DNA of 64,000 bases, taken from positions 27,733,178-27,797,177 of the forward strand of contig CM059197.1 in NCBI GenBank assembly GCA_030323885.1, in the 5' to 3' direction. Origin of the DNA: Branchipolynoe longqiensis (taxonomy: Eukaryota; Annelida; Polychaeta; Phyllodocida; Polynoidae). Position 1 is the stretch's first letter. Every line of letters starts with the position of its first letter. Made by a program: the position numbers and the translations under genes. Positions 31,885-43,649 of this stretch are shown one piece after another. A model generated the notes under the pieces. The model was not told the DNA's origin. It saw nothing but the letters and a program-made list of their open reading frames with translations, and ran no database searches.

Positions 31885-32154
31885 TTCAGTTTGATGAAAC
31901 AGGTGGTAGATTATATTGCATTATGGGACTAGTGTGCATACCACATTGTTTACTAATACTAATTTATAATAGTATATAACATTATGGAACTAGTGGTGTT
32001 CCATGTTGCATCGTTGTAACTGGTAGCGCACGGCAGCCAATATTACTGAGTTCACGGGATACAGGTGGCGCCACAAGTAGTTATTATTTGAACAGAGTAG
32101 CATGTGTAAATAATAATCCAATTTGCATCCCTTATTTATTTATCCACGATTGGA
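31885..32154. other. Unassigned sequence
   Basis: Small AT-rich spacer between SINE-A copies; TAATAGTATATAACATTATG-type words recur. Confidence 0.5.
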
Positions 32155-32445
32155 TGGAGGAGCTCTGGCTTTCCATGCGGGAGGTCATGGGTTCGAACAA
32201 TGACATACACAATTGATACTTGACACTACCCAGCCAGGTCCTCGGCACGATTAATAGGAGAGGCCAAGCACTGGTTTGCACAGTATCAGGTTAATGTGAT
32301 TAAGTGAGATATCGATATCATGGTGCTGGCAGCCCAGTCTTCTAACGGGGCAAAACTACACAATTGACATGAGTGTGCAGTCAGAAATTGGTGCCCGTTT
32401 CGATATCAACTTACATGTTTCCAGGACGTAAAACCCCGATAAATA
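32155..32445 (+). mobile_element. SINE-A copy, type I head, diverged
   Basis: CCATGCGGGAGGTCATGGGT, then GTTCGAACAATGACATACAC, body, and CCAGGACGTAAAACCCCGAT. The A-box side is degenerate. Confidence 0.78.
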
Positions 32446-32460
32446 CACACGAATTGTATG

Positions 32461-33095
32461 CATGTTTAACCGTCGGGCTATTCCACACCCGCTTAAGGCG
32501 AGCCTAGGTGTTAATAAATAATTGTTTCCATGTGAATGTATTGTGCCTCCTGCCGCCGGTTGTCTGTCTTTCTGCTAGCTAGACCCTTGGCTAGCAATGT
32601 GGTTAATATCAGAGGTAGGGAGTTCGACTCCATACAGATCGTGGGGCAGAAGGCCCTTAATTAAATACATTTATAGAGCAATCAAATAGCAATATGAAGT
32701 TGACCATAGCGGTTAATAATATAACACTGGAGAATAGTAAAGAATGCAAGGAACGTTCCAATCACTTCTTAGGAGCTCATATCGTATATGAACTATTAAA
32801 TCCACTCCCATACCATTAAGTTTAAACAAGTTTTGAATTTCGACAATAAAAACCTAAATCTCGGCTAAAGCATCGGAGCATGCCAAAACACGTCCGATGG
32901 GTCTGGGTCTGAACACCCAACCTCTCACCATTGCTAGGATAGTCACAATTGATGTATCCCGGCAATGCTTTACCGCAGGGAACCCGGCCCCTCAAATGGT
33001 GGCAAATGCGAGCCTGGTGAGTAGCCCGCATCTCAGAATGTGGGCTAGTCAGTCCTGCCTGCATTTCCATCGGTCGAGTAGTCTCGCCCACTTCA
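32461..33095 (+). repeat. Dispersed repeat R1, copy 2, internally deleted
   Basis: Same ends as copy 1 but about 320 bases of the interior are missing around 32600. As with copy 1, a TA-rich microsatellite follows its right end. Confidence 0.82.
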
Positions 33096-33168
33096 CTTGC
33101 AATACATATACATATATAAATGTATATTTGCATATACATATATATATAAATACAAATCTATCTTTATT

Positions 33169-33199
<31 letters not shown>

Positions 33200-33951
33200 G
33201 ATGTATAATACATAATCTGAGTACAAAGGCGTGGAAGGGAAATGTTTCTTATCATTGTTCTTTCGATTATATGTAGGGCTATTGCCTCCTATGAACCAAT
33301 CCACGAGACCGGTGGCGCCACGACCTAATGGGTGTGAGCTGGCGTCAGTCGCACCGGAGGTTTTTTTTCTCTTTTCTTTTTGTTATTTGCCAATGCCATA
33401 TTATTCCCTAGCCAGACAGTATTCTTACTCCATATATATAAGTATATATATATATCATTTATACTGGCAAATAAGTTTATGTATGTGCTCTATAATCTAT
33501 AATGGGAATATAAACAAGGACATTATCTATCTTCAGTTCCCTTTATAATAGTATATTCACTGTATCCTATCTAACTGACACTATGTAGTACAATATTGTC
33601 CATATATATACAAATAGACAAATTTGTATATGTATATGAAAATAGACACGCTTGCCGGTATAACCTCATCTGCTGGTAGCGCTTCCTTGTATATCGGAAC
33701 AGGCAATCTCCATCAATCTATTATTAGTAGGCGGAGCTATTCTTAACAGGAACACCCCCCCCCCCCCCACACACACACATCCGTGCACATTAAGTCGCTG
33801 GGGTAAACTATTCACAGACCGTGGACTGGAGAAAGAAAATAGCTGACTCAGCAATTTTCACTCAGCTAATACCAACGCCTAAGCACACTTCGCCGTTCAC
33901 TGCCATATGCATTATGCAATACACAATGCGAATATAAAATCAGAGGATGAC
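33096..33951. other. TA microsatellites and unassigned sequence
   Basis: TA runs at 33100-33195 and 33430-33460, the CACCGGAGG block at about 33295-33362, and a C run at 33757-33769. No gene is supported. Confidence 0.6.
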
Positions 33952-34352
33952 CGGACGCAGTGGTTCAATTGGCATGGCGCGGTCTTCCCTTGCGGAAGAT
34001 CGGGTGTTCGAATCCCAGCTGAGTCAAATCGATGGCTTACAAAATTGATACCTGTCACTTCCTAGACATGTACTTAGCATTATTAGGATATATCAAGGAG
34101 TGGTTGACTCAGTGCCAGGATAATGTGACAGAGTGGGATATGGGATCATGGTTCCTGTGTCCTGATATCCCAGTGGGGCTGCACTATAAAGTCATGAGTG
34201 TGCACAGTCACAAGTCTGTACCCATCCTGATATGACCTTAGATGTTGCCAGGACGTAAAACTCAAATAATCAAACAACCAACCAACCAAGTCCATACCCA
34301 GGCTGATATTACAATAGATTCTGCAAGTACATAAAACCCCAACAACCACACA
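33952..34352 (+). mobile_element. SINE-A copy, type I head, followed by a second tail
   Basis: Head CCGGACGCAGTGGTTCAATT with B box GTTCGAATCCC near 34005, body, and tail CAAACAACCAACCAACC to about 34288. A second, diverged 3' end (TACCCAGGCTGATATTACAA to ACCCCAACAACCAC) continues to 34352. Confidence 0.84.
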
Positions 34353-34654
34353 TCAGAGGATGGTGGGGGTTTGCCTATAACTACTGTCTAATTGTGTATT
34401 GCTTTAAACTAAATTGTTCGTACTTTGTTCCCGCCGTTCCCCATCCTGGGCGCTCTTTCATTTACCTGTTCCTGACACGTAGAGTGGTGGGGTGTGCACG
34501 CCCTCTGGGATTCCTGCAACATATTTATTAGTCTCAGCGGCCCTGTGGGCGTGTAGGGCCACGCGCCCTCTGGTGGCCGACACACAAGCGCTGGTTCCCG
34601 TGTTGCGATCACTCGGGGTGCGGCCGCTGCGGAAGGTAAACAACACGGGTAGCT

Positions 34655-34922
34655 AGTGCATGAGGAGAAGGAGGGGGAGGGGGTGGAGTAGGAGGGGGTG
34701 GCGTAGGTGGGTGGAGGGAGGGGTGGATTAGTAGGAGGAGGAGGGGTGGGTGGAGGGGGAGGAGGGGGAGGTGGAGAGGACGAGAAGGAAGGAGATGGGG
34801 GGTGGAGGAACATGGGGTTTGTGAAGGATCAGGAGGATGGTAGAGTGAGATTTGAGATGCATGAGGAGGAGGGGGAGGGGGTGGAGGGGAAGGGGTGGGT
34901 GGAGGAGGAGGGAGAGGAGGAG
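34655..34922. repeat. Purine-rich minisatellite, left part
   Basis: GGAGGGGGTGG and GGAGGAGG units. The segment 34769-34856 (GAACATGGGGTTTGTGAAGG, ATCAGGAGGATGGTAGAGTG) recurs at 35279-35385. Confidence 0.88.
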
Positions 34923-35272
34923 GTTTGTTTGTTTGTTTGTTGTTGTTTTACGTCCTAGCAACATCTAAGGTCATATCAGGACGGGTACCGACTTGTGACA
35001 GTGCGCACTCATGGCAACTTTATAGTGCTGTCCCACTGGGAAACCAGGCCGCCGCCACCATGACCTGATATCCCACTCAGTCACATTATCCTGACACTGA
35101 GCACACCAGTCCTTGCCCTATCCTAATAATGCCAAGCGCCTGGCTAGGAAGTGACAAGTATCAATTTTAAAGTCATTGGTTTGACTCGACCGAGACTCAA
35201 ACCCATGACCCCACGATCTACCAGCACGGGAGACGGACGCTCTAACTCATTCGGCCATCCCGTCTGGTCAAG
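34923..35272 (-). mobile_element. SINE-A copy, type II head, inside a purine minisatellite
   Basis: Tail TTTGTTTGTTTGTTTGTTG at the left; head ends at 35272 (CGGCCATCCCGTCTGGTC). Matching GGAGGAAGGAGAT-type sequence on both sides, and GAGGAGG at both borders, shows that it split a tandem array. Confidence 0.88.
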
Positions 35273-35620
35273 AGGAGGAGGTGAAGAGGACATGGAGGAA
35301 GGAGATGTGTGGGGGGGGGGGGTGTCTGTGTGGAGGAACAGCGGGTTTGTGAAGGATCAGGAGGATGGTAGAGTGAGATTTGAGTTGGGGTAGGGGACGA
35401 AGTACAAGAGTAGTGAATGGAGAGTGGAGGAGGGAGGAGATGGAGGAAGAGGGGTAGGGGTGTGGCAGAGGAGCAGGGTGGAGGAGGAAGTGAATATGAG
35501 AGTGGAAGACGAAGGGGAGGAAGGAGGGAAAGGTGGGCAGAGTAAGGGGGGGAGACGGCGAGGCTGGAGGAGGAGGTGGGAGAGAGGCGTGGGATGTTGA
35601 GCACCCGGAAAGATGGCGTC
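35273..35620. repeat. Purine-rich minisatellite, right part
   Basis: Continues after the SINE with the same GGATCAGGAGGATGGTAGAG block and further GGAGGAGG units. A G run lies at about 35311-35322. Confidence 0.88.
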
Positions 35621-35741
35621 AAGTATCAGTTTTGTGGGAAAAAATGTTTTAATCGGCCGGGATTAGAATCCATGTGGGAAAAGAAATCTGCTCCTTCAGA
35701 ATGTAATCCGAACCGGCCACTCTGTCCGGATGAGGAGTCCG

Positions 35742-36053
35742 GTAGGTTGGTTGTTGGAGTTTCACGTCCTGGCCACATCAAAGGTCATATCAGGATGGGT
35801 ATTGACTTGCAACAGTCCACACTTTATAGTGCTCCCCCAATGGGAAATCAGGCTACCAGCACCATGACCAGTCACATTATCCTGACAGTGAGATAACCAG
35901 TCATTGCTCTATCCTACTTATGCGGAGCACCAAACTAGGTAGCCACAACGATACATTTGGTAAGTCATTGGTATGACTCGACTTGGAATTGAGCTCCCGA
36001 TCACCCTCCCTGGAGGCATACGCTGCACCGATTCGGGCACCACGCCCGGTTGA
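35742..36053 (-). mobile_element. SINE-A copy, type I head
   Basis: Tail GGTTGGTTGTTGG; head CGATTCGGGCACCACGCCCGG. The central part is shortened near 35870. Confidence 0.84.
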
Positions 36054-36898
36054 GGGCGGTTGTAGGAGGGCCGGTAGGGGTGGCGAGGAGCGAGGTGAGG
36101 GTTGGGAAGGAGGGGGGGGGGGGCGTGTCCACGTTGCATTCGCTTCGGTTGATTCAGGAAGGCAGTGCTGCAAGTTTGTGCCACAATCACCGGAACGAAT
36201 GGGAATGTCCGTGACCATTGTACAGTAGCTTTGTGTTGTATTATCTAGTGGTGGACTATGGTTTGTGGCCAGGCGGGTGTGTGTGGGGGGGGAGGGGTGA
36301 GGGTGAGTCTGGGCACAGCGATGGGAATTGGAGTGAAATGAATGCAGCACAAACGGAACAGACTAGTAATATGACGTCACTATGAATATGCGAAGGCTTC
36401 AGCCGCAAAAATCGACAAACGCCAAACGGGCTCAAATGAAACCATGACTAACATGTTTGACCTGAAGCTGAAATCATTCCGGTAGTCAATTTTAATTGTT
36501 TGTTTGCAGAAGCTGCGACATGCCATATATAATGTATTATGCGAAATGAAATTGATAGCACAACAAGTTTCATTTGACAGGAAACATAGCTCAAATCAAT
36601 CTGTTTGTTTTTGCACCCGAACCTTTCATGTAAATGGAAATATATCGTAATTTATAATATATTTGATATATTATATATAGCTCTAGTCCAGTATATATAT
36701 ACGTATGTAGTTTCATATATATATGTCTTTTAAAGTGAGCAGAGTGACAGTTGGCTCACAGTATAGGAGGCGGGGGGAGTAGAGAGTGACCCGCTCCTCA
36801 CAAATAACATGGAAGAAGATGGTAATGGGGGGAAACATTTAGGGGCTGCCATTATTTATATCCACATAATGAATTATATAGTACATATATATTGCACT
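36054..36898. other. Unassigned sequence
   Basis: G runs near 36113 and 36282, TA-rich words near 36650-36725. No coding signal. Confidence 0.55.
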
Positions 36899-37595
36899 CA
36901 ATCAATCAATCAATAGTTCCATCCTCTAGTCGAGGGTTGGATGCAATGGTTCTCCACTTGTCCCGATGGTGTGCTGTTCTGATAGACTGTGAATAATTCA
37001 AGCCTGTCCACTGTGAAATATTTGTAAACCATGATGTTCTTGGTCTCCCTCTCCCTCTGCTGCCATTCACCTTCCCTTCCAACAATGTACGGTATATTGA
37101 ACTCTGACGAATGATGTGGCCAAAATAAATAGGTTTCTTTGTCTGTATAGTGGCAAACAAGCTTTTCTTATTTTTAATTTTTCTGAGAACTTCTTTGTTG
37201 GTGATCTTCTTTGTCCTTGATATTTTCATCATCCTTCGATAAGTCCACATCTCAAATGCTGCTAAACGTTTGTACATTTTCTTAGAGATTGTCCATGTCT
37301 CTGCCCCATACATTAGAGTAGACCACACATAACACTGAAGAATACGCTTCCTTGTTTGTATTAATATCTTACTTGATGTTAACACTCTACACATTTTGGA
37401 GAATGTTGTTTGGGCTATTGTTATCCTTCTTTTAATTTCTTCCTCACATCTCCCATCATTTGTAATCTTTTGTCCGAGATATATGAATTCGGATACTTGT
37501 TCTATGTTTGTGCCATCTATGGTTATATTGACATTTGGTTTATCTGTCTTTTTCCTTATAACCATTGTTTTGGTCTTCCTGGCATTCATCTTCAT
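36899..37595 (-). mobile_element. LINE-1b: second, shorter copy of the TTGA-tailed LINE
   Basis: Same family as the copy at 11527-12910, on the opposite strand and truncated further, so that homology starts at the codon matching residue 219 of the longer copy. The 229-codon frame (36906-37595) is open. I count seven amino-acid differences, for example KMCRV for KMHRV and KISRT for KISWT. The tail is four TTGA-type units. GCACT on both sides (36894-36898 and 37596-37600) is a possible short target duplication. Confidence 0.9.
36906..37595 (-). pseudogene. C-terminal half of LINE-1 reverse transcriptase
   Basis: 229 codons covering the thumb and C-terminal region after the YADD box; both catalytic motifs lie upstream of the truncation and are absent. 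The frame is open, which indicates recent insertion rather than function. The start methionine is an internal residue of the parent protein. Confidence 0.9.
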
Positions 37596-37684
37596 GCACT
37601 AGAGTTGTATATATATATATATATATATATATTCTGAATTCAGCAGACAGGTGGGCTAGGAGTGCAATCGGATTAACTGTTCAA

Positions 37685-38099
37685 GGTTTGTTTGTTTGTT
37701 GTTGTTTTACGTCCTAGCAACATATAAGGTCATATCGGGATGGGTACCGACTTATGACATTGCGCACCCATGGCAACTTTATAATGGTGCCCCATTGGGA
37801 TCCCATGACCTGATATCTCACTCAGTCACATGATCTTGACACTGAGCCAACCATTCCTTGCGCTATCCTAATAATGCGAATCGCCTGGCTTGGAAGCTAC
37901 AGTGTGTTTGAGTGTTGTTGTTTTGCGTCCTCACAATATCTAAGGTCATATCAGGACGGAGAAAGCTACAAGTATACATTTTTTAAGTCATTTGTTTGAC
38001 GCGACCAGGGTTCGAACGCACAAACCCATGGGTTCGGATCCCCCGATCTCCCACAACAGGAGATGGATGCTCAACCCAGTTGGGCATCCGGTCTGGTCT
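37685..38099 (-). mobile_element. SINE-A copy, type II head, with a nested SINE tail
   Basis: Tail GTTTGTTTGTTGTTG at the left, head GGGCATCCGGTCTGGTC at the right. It is interrupted at 37902-37962 by the 3' end of another SINE-A copy. Confidence 0.86.
37902..37962 (-). mobile_element. SINE-A tail inserted into a SINE-A copy
   Basis: Sixty-one bases with GTTGTTGTTTTGCGTCCTC and ATCTAAGGTCATATCAGGAC. The 8-base direct repeat AAGCTACA at 37894-37901 and 37963-37970 is the likely target duplication. Confidence 0.82.
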
Positions 38100-40029
38100 A
38101 CTTTTCAAGGTGGTCTGACTATTCAGCACTAGGCATTAAATGGTTTGGACTATTCCATTAGAAACAAAACATGGATAAACAATGGTTTTCCATACCTTGA
38201 CCTGTGACGTGTAAATGCTCTTACACGTTTGGAAAATGCTTATTAAACTCCATACACGCACACACACTCATACTCACACACACTTGAACACACACAAACT
38301 CTGATTTCTTTCACTGCATTAAGCAGATTAAAACAACGGATGTTTCTTTTCCACAATAACAAACACCACAATGATTGATTGGCATGCATAGAGCATCGCC
38401 CTAAGTTTCGGTGACGTCATCTGGTTGTAAAAATATACGGTCTTTCGGTCGTGATGGACGAGCTTGGAATCATATCAATATCTCGGGCGACGGAGTTGGG
38501 GACCATTGTTATGTAATAGTGATGCAATGTGTGCCCACTCGCTGTGTGACATGGAAATAACCATGTTTAAATGTTATGATGCATGGTGACCGGGATTGCA
38601 GTATGATGTCCGGATATTAAGATATGGTTACTAATTACAGGAAAGTTCTCTCCATCGCCAGGAAGAGTTCAAATGGAGCGGGACATGTATTATTGTTTAA
38701 TGTAACTGTATGATAACTACTTGTTACCACGGGACCACTGGGTCAGCACACCCAGCCATTCTGCATAGATTATGGACACCACCTGCCCTGGAGTTGAGTG
38801 ACAGGTCTTGGGTGCCACCCCTCCCAGGCTGCAGAAGTGTCCGATTGGCTGGCTGTGAGAGCTCAGTTAGCCTTGAACTCCTTGCACTTGCTGGACAGAC
38901 AGACACTCACTCTAGAGATACCAAAGGAAGCTGTGTGTAACACCCATAGAACTTAGGTTAAATGGGCTATAGGCACTGATTTTGAGTGAACAAGCAGAAG
39001 CTATGAAGGTATGTGCAACAGGTTGTAAGTGAGTCAGGAGGGCAGGTCACTAGTAGGTGAAAAAGAGTTGTAGCAATGAAGCTCAACCTTATCACTGTCA
39101 ATCTTGAGTGACTTGTCTCCCTTCTTTTTATGAGTTGTGCTTTGATATTTAGTGGGGGGAGACTGGCAGACAGTTGCCAGGATCCTCCTGATAGTAGTGA
39201 GTATAAGTAGAATAACTGGAAGGCGGCCATAGAAGTACCAGTAAATTCTTCACGGTGTCCTTCATTCGTCACATACGCACCTTCGGCCGGTAGAACAACC
39301 TCGAGCTCAGCCACCTGTCCAATGAGCTGCAGCATTAATCGGCATTTTGTTGAGAGCAGATGGCGGGAACTGACCGATACGCATAATAATGGCGCGATAT
39401 CGCTCGTTCCGCAACCTTCCATTGTGAGCAGACGACATCCCCTTCGCGCTTGCCGCCTTTTCTTGCGCGCGCTACCTGCAGGCCGGGCCTGGAGGTAGAA
39501 TGAACCTCTGGCGGTGGCTGTTTTGCGCTGAATTATTCAAGGCTTTGTCGGCGCACCGAAGGTAAATCAGAAATAATCACTGCCCAACCGAGGCCCGACA
39601 GCAGGTATTTGGGCGCGGCATGGTAGCAATTCACCGATTCGACGTCACAAACAAAGCAATATTTCTTTGAGCAACGCTCGGCGGAGTTATGTTTGTTAAT
39701 CTGTTTGTTAATCTGTTACGTCATTGTTGTGTTCAAGTTGTGTACACGCCGTTATTTCAGGTGTATTACTTCCCATTTCTGCCTTCAAACGGCGCCAATG
39801 TAATTACGAGTGCGACACCGGTAGTTCATCTTTAATTACTTACATTTATTTAACGTGATGAAATCAACGAAGCACAATATTTACACAGGAGAAATGTCAA
39901 GATAAACATCAACAAAAATAGAAAGCCCCAAGATCCACACGCGCATGCGCATTACACAAATCAATCGCACTGCATGTGGTGTATTCAGATTGTATTTGTC
40001 TTTGACCTAACCATACACAAGCAAGTATA
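38100..40029. other. Longest stretch without a recognised repeat (about 1.9 kb)
   Basis: Appears single-copy within the window. GC and CpG rise at about 39280-39700. The 151-codon minus frame at 38967-39422 has no recognisable domain and no supporting splice context, so I do not call a gene. Confidence 0.5.
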
Positions 40030-40180
40030 GTTGATTGGTTGTTGGAGAGCTTTACGGCCTGGCAACATATAAGGTCATACCAGGACGGGAAACCAAGTAT
40101 ATTTCGTAAAGCTTGTTTTATTTAACGACGCCTCTAGAGCACATTAGTTGTTTTCATCGGCTAATGGACTTCAAAACAAG
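40030..40180 (-). mobile_element. SINE-A tail joined to a SINE-B fragment
   Basis: A SINE-A 3' end (GGCAACATATAAGGTCATAC) runs directly into AAGCTTGTTTTATTTAACGA and CTCTAGAGCACATTAG of SINE-B. The same composite junction recurs at 40888-40975. Confidence 0.72.
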
Positions 40181-40624
40181 TATATTTCATACACACACAT
40201 ACATATATATATACCGATTAATTATACTGGTATAATGATTATACAACACATATGTTATACCTATTATATATTTATACATATCTACATGTATATACCATAT
40301 TCGAAGTTTAGAATATACCACCGACAAGGTCTTTTATATTTAATACTTGGGCCCCATTTCTGTGGAAGTGCTTAGTATTTGCGCGCCTCCTGCAGGTGGG
40401 TGCGTGCCTGGTGGGTGACGGAGACCGCCAGGAGTAATGCTTAATTTGTGTTGGCTAGACTCAGGAGCAGCGGCCATTAGTGTATGATAGGCACTAATGT
40501 GCGTAATCGGCTGCCTAACGAGTGCTGCCTGTTATTAGTGGGGGCAGCCGTCAGCTAGGCGCAGCACGGGATTAATATTGGAAGACACGGCCAGATGAGA
40601 TAGGAGCCGACACCGCTGCGCCGC

Positions 40625-40875
40625 CAAAGAATCAGTGACACTGCACCTAAAGAAGCGACACGCCCAGCACAGGCGCGCGCTATCGATGCATGAGAGAAGA
40701 TGGTGTGGTATCTATCTGTACACTGTCAAAGCGTCAGTGACTCCTAAGAAGCGATACTCCCAGCAGGGATCCTTTACTGATGCATCGGTGATGAGTTACT
40801 AGCGCACTTTCATTGTTAAAGACTCAATGACACGCTCATAAGAAGCGACACGTCCAGCACCCGTGCATGTTTCAA
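40625..40875. repeat. Degenerate tandem repeat, about 100 bp period, three units
   Basis: CAGTGACACTGCACC, CAGTGACTCCTAAG and CAATGACACGCTCAT, each followed by AAGAAGCGA(C/T)AC and CCAGCA, at about 40631, 40734 and 40825. Confidence 0.7.
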
Positions 40876-40887
40876 GAGTGTGTGCTG

Positions 40888-40975
40888 CCAGCGCATATAA
40901 GGTCATACCTGGACGAGAAACCAAGTATATTTCGTAAAGCTTGTTTTATTTACCGATGCCTCTAGAGCACATTAT
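40888..40975 (-). mobile_element. Second copy of the SINE-A/SINE-B composite
   Basis: GCATATAAGGTCATACCTGG followed by GAAACCAAGTATATTTCGTA and CTCTAGAGCACATTA, matching 40070-40142. It is shorter at both ends. Confidence 0.72.
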
Positions 40976-41046
40976 TCACCTCTCAATTCCCGATTGGGTC
41001 AAACTAAAGACATACATAAAGTTATATGACCTGGTGGCATCGCATT

Positions 41047-41912
41047 TGAAGTGGGCGAGACTATTCGCCTTGTGACATTTGCGAGCGTGCGCCGATTAAC
41101 CCACATTTGGAAATGCGGGCTACTCGCCATGGCAGACTCGCGAATGCCAACATTTCGGACCCAGACCGATCAGGCGTATTTAATGACGCTCTGATGTTTT
41201 AGCCGAGTTTGAGGCCTTTATTGTCAAAATTCTAAACTTGTTTTAACTTAATGATAATGGGAAGGGATTGCATAATACATCAACGACATGTGCTACAAAC
41301 GAATGTTAGTTTGGTTAAGAATAAAAAGCTGTGAGCTCTTGGAAAGGTAAATTGGAACGTTCCTTGCATTCTTTACTATTCTCCAGACTTCTATAGATTA
41401 ACCGCTATGGCCAACTTAATATTGGATTGCTTTATATATAATTAAGGGCCTTAAGCCTAATAGGCCTTATGCAGCTACTTAACCCATCTGCGGGAAGAGT
41501 ATAACAGACATATGCACAGAATTAACGTAGAGATCTTTTGGCTAAAATATGACAGTAACTTAGGCTGATTATCAGTGACAGTGGCAGTGACACTAGCACA
41601 TCTGCTTAGTTCTGGATCAATTTAAACATATTAAATACACCGTAAGGTGGGTAGACCAGCCAGTTAGTTGAAATAACTAAGTAAATGCTTTAGGCCGATA
41701 AATGCGAGAGGGGGCAAAATCCGTATTTAGACAATACTCTGGCTGGTCGACTTTAGCTCGGGAACGACACCGACAGACACGGACTACCTGCAGATGGGAC
41801 AGGAGGCAGCGGCGGTGCGCGGCTGGCCCAGGAAATTCACATGGAAATAATTATATAAATTAACACGAAGGCTCGCCTTAAGCGGGGGTGGATTAGCCCG
41901 ACGGTTAAACAT
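41047..41912 (-). repeat. Dispersed repeat R1, copy 3
   Basis: Minus-strand copy with all the shared blocks, including the CTAACTGGCTGG and CATAAGGCCTA regions that link it to copy 1. The extremes coincide with those of the other copies. Confidence 0.82.
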
Positions 41913-41999
41913 TGTTAGGATATGACAAGGAATACTTAGCCATCTGTCACGATAAGCAATTGTCAAAAGTTGAAAGTTTTATTGCTTAAAAGTGCATAG

Positions 42000-42880
42000 A
42001 CCGAGGCAAATTCCCATCTTTTTAAACGGAAAACCTGATCTAAAATTGACATTACATAGCCAATGCTAGTTCAGTCATTAAATATGTATTGCTGCATAGA
42101 AGGAATGTTATGTAGATGTAATAGAAATTGCCACTGTTGAAGGATATAGACCCATTTCAATGTTGATAACCATTGTGTATGCGCGCGCACGCTGGCTGCA
42201 AGACCAATGCGCACGGCCATTGGGTTTGCCAATACGCACAGTGCAAAGCTTTAATTCTATTGAAAATTACTAAAAATACAGAAAATAAACATGTACATTT
42301 AATATAATCTGTTTGGTAAACATATTATCTGTTTGTGTGCCATGAGATCTGTTTTTATGTGGTGCGATTTTAGAGGTATTTCACTTTTGCTGTATTAAGA
42401 TTGCGCACGGCCATTGAGTTTGCCGATATGTGCAGTGCAAAACGTCAAATTTATTCAAAATTAATAGAAGTACAGAACAATAAGCATATACATTTAATAT
42501 AATCTGTTTGTTCAACATTTGATCCGTTGGTGTGACAAGCGGTTTGTTTCTAAGTTGTGCGGTTTTAGAGATATTTCACATTTCCTGTATGAAGATTCCT
42601 CATGGCCATTGAGCTTGCGAGTGCAATCGGGTGTTGTTATGCAGCCAAGTTGTGCGCGCACACACCTAATGCTGACGTCACATGAAATACACCTATAACG
42701 TCCAGCATTTTAATATGCACACCAACATTAATGTTGCATATTTTCATTCAAAATATCTCCAATAGTTAATGATATGCAATAAAAGTTAATTAAAGGTAAA
42801 TTAGATAAGTTTTATTGATCAACCTAATATATTTATCTAAAAAGTATGTCAGAAACTTAAAAGCATTGGATTAAGGAATT
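42000..42880 (+). mobile_element. MITE-C-related copy containing a 194 bp tandem repeat
   Basis: The family body occurs at 42000-42170 (ATGTATTGCTGCATAGAAGG) and again at 42718-42880 (ACATTAATGTTGCATATTTT, TTATTGATCAACCTAATATA). The tandem repeat lies between, so it was inserted or amplified inside the element. Confidence 0.62.
42209..42610. repeat. Tandem repeat, period about 194 bp, just over two copies
   Basis: Unit starts GCGCACGGCCATT at 42209, again at 42403 and in altered form at 42598. Each unit includes CATTTAATATAATCTGTTTG and a GCGATTTTAGAGGTATTTCA-like block. Confidence 0.85.
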
Positions 42881-43649
42881 TTAATCAACGAAGCTAACAA
42901 AAATACATATCCTTGCTACCCGGGGCCCAGAGAAGACAGAAGCAGGGGGTGGGAATAACACAACTTTATTTCCTTGACAGACAAGGTGACTGGCGGAGTA
43001 CTTTAATTCTACTCCCTGCAGGTATGAGTGGCCGTTAACAAGGCCCGACATGCAAGTGAAGTTATGGTATTTAATCAAGTTGACATTTTAATCAGGCATA
43101 CAGGATATTTCAAGGATCAAGACCAGCATTTTATCATCAGTCGTCAATCAATCAACAATGTAACAATCATCAAATCTAAATCAATGCAAACATTTCAATC
43201 ATATTAGCTTCAATTTTGTATCAGGTCAATCGTTTTAGTTTTTTCATTCATTTTCGTTTTTTGCTGAGGTTTATTTTTACAGATCGAGTTATGGTTGAAG
43301 TTGATTGGTTGAGGGGTTTGTGGGGTTGGCCAATGGGATGGCTTGGTGTAAGTGGCAGGTGGAAGGGGCTGCTTCCCTGTTCTCTGCATCCCCAGCAATG
43401 ACAGCAAATGAGCGCCACCTGCTCATTTAACCCAATGTGACCGAGTGTGATATTATTTAATTTGTCACAAATACCATTATATCATCTGAGATGTTTCTAT
43501 CACTTAAATCCGGAAATAAATCAATCAATCACTCAGTTGATCCGTCTCCCCGCATCCCCCAGTCACCTCCTAAAGAAAACACATTAACAAATCAACAAAA
43601 ACAACCATTGAGTTATTATTTCCTTTTATGTTCCGCTTAAAAAGCTTCC
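42881..43649. other. Unassigned sequence
   Basis: Nothing coding. AAATAAATCAATCAATCACT at 43514-43533 may be the tail of a short retroelement 3' end. Confidence 0.5.

Noticed and set aside
38967..39422. 151-codon minus-strand frame in the repeat-poor region
   Set aside because: No recognisable motif, low-complexity bias or splice evidence; its length is within chance for 64 kb.
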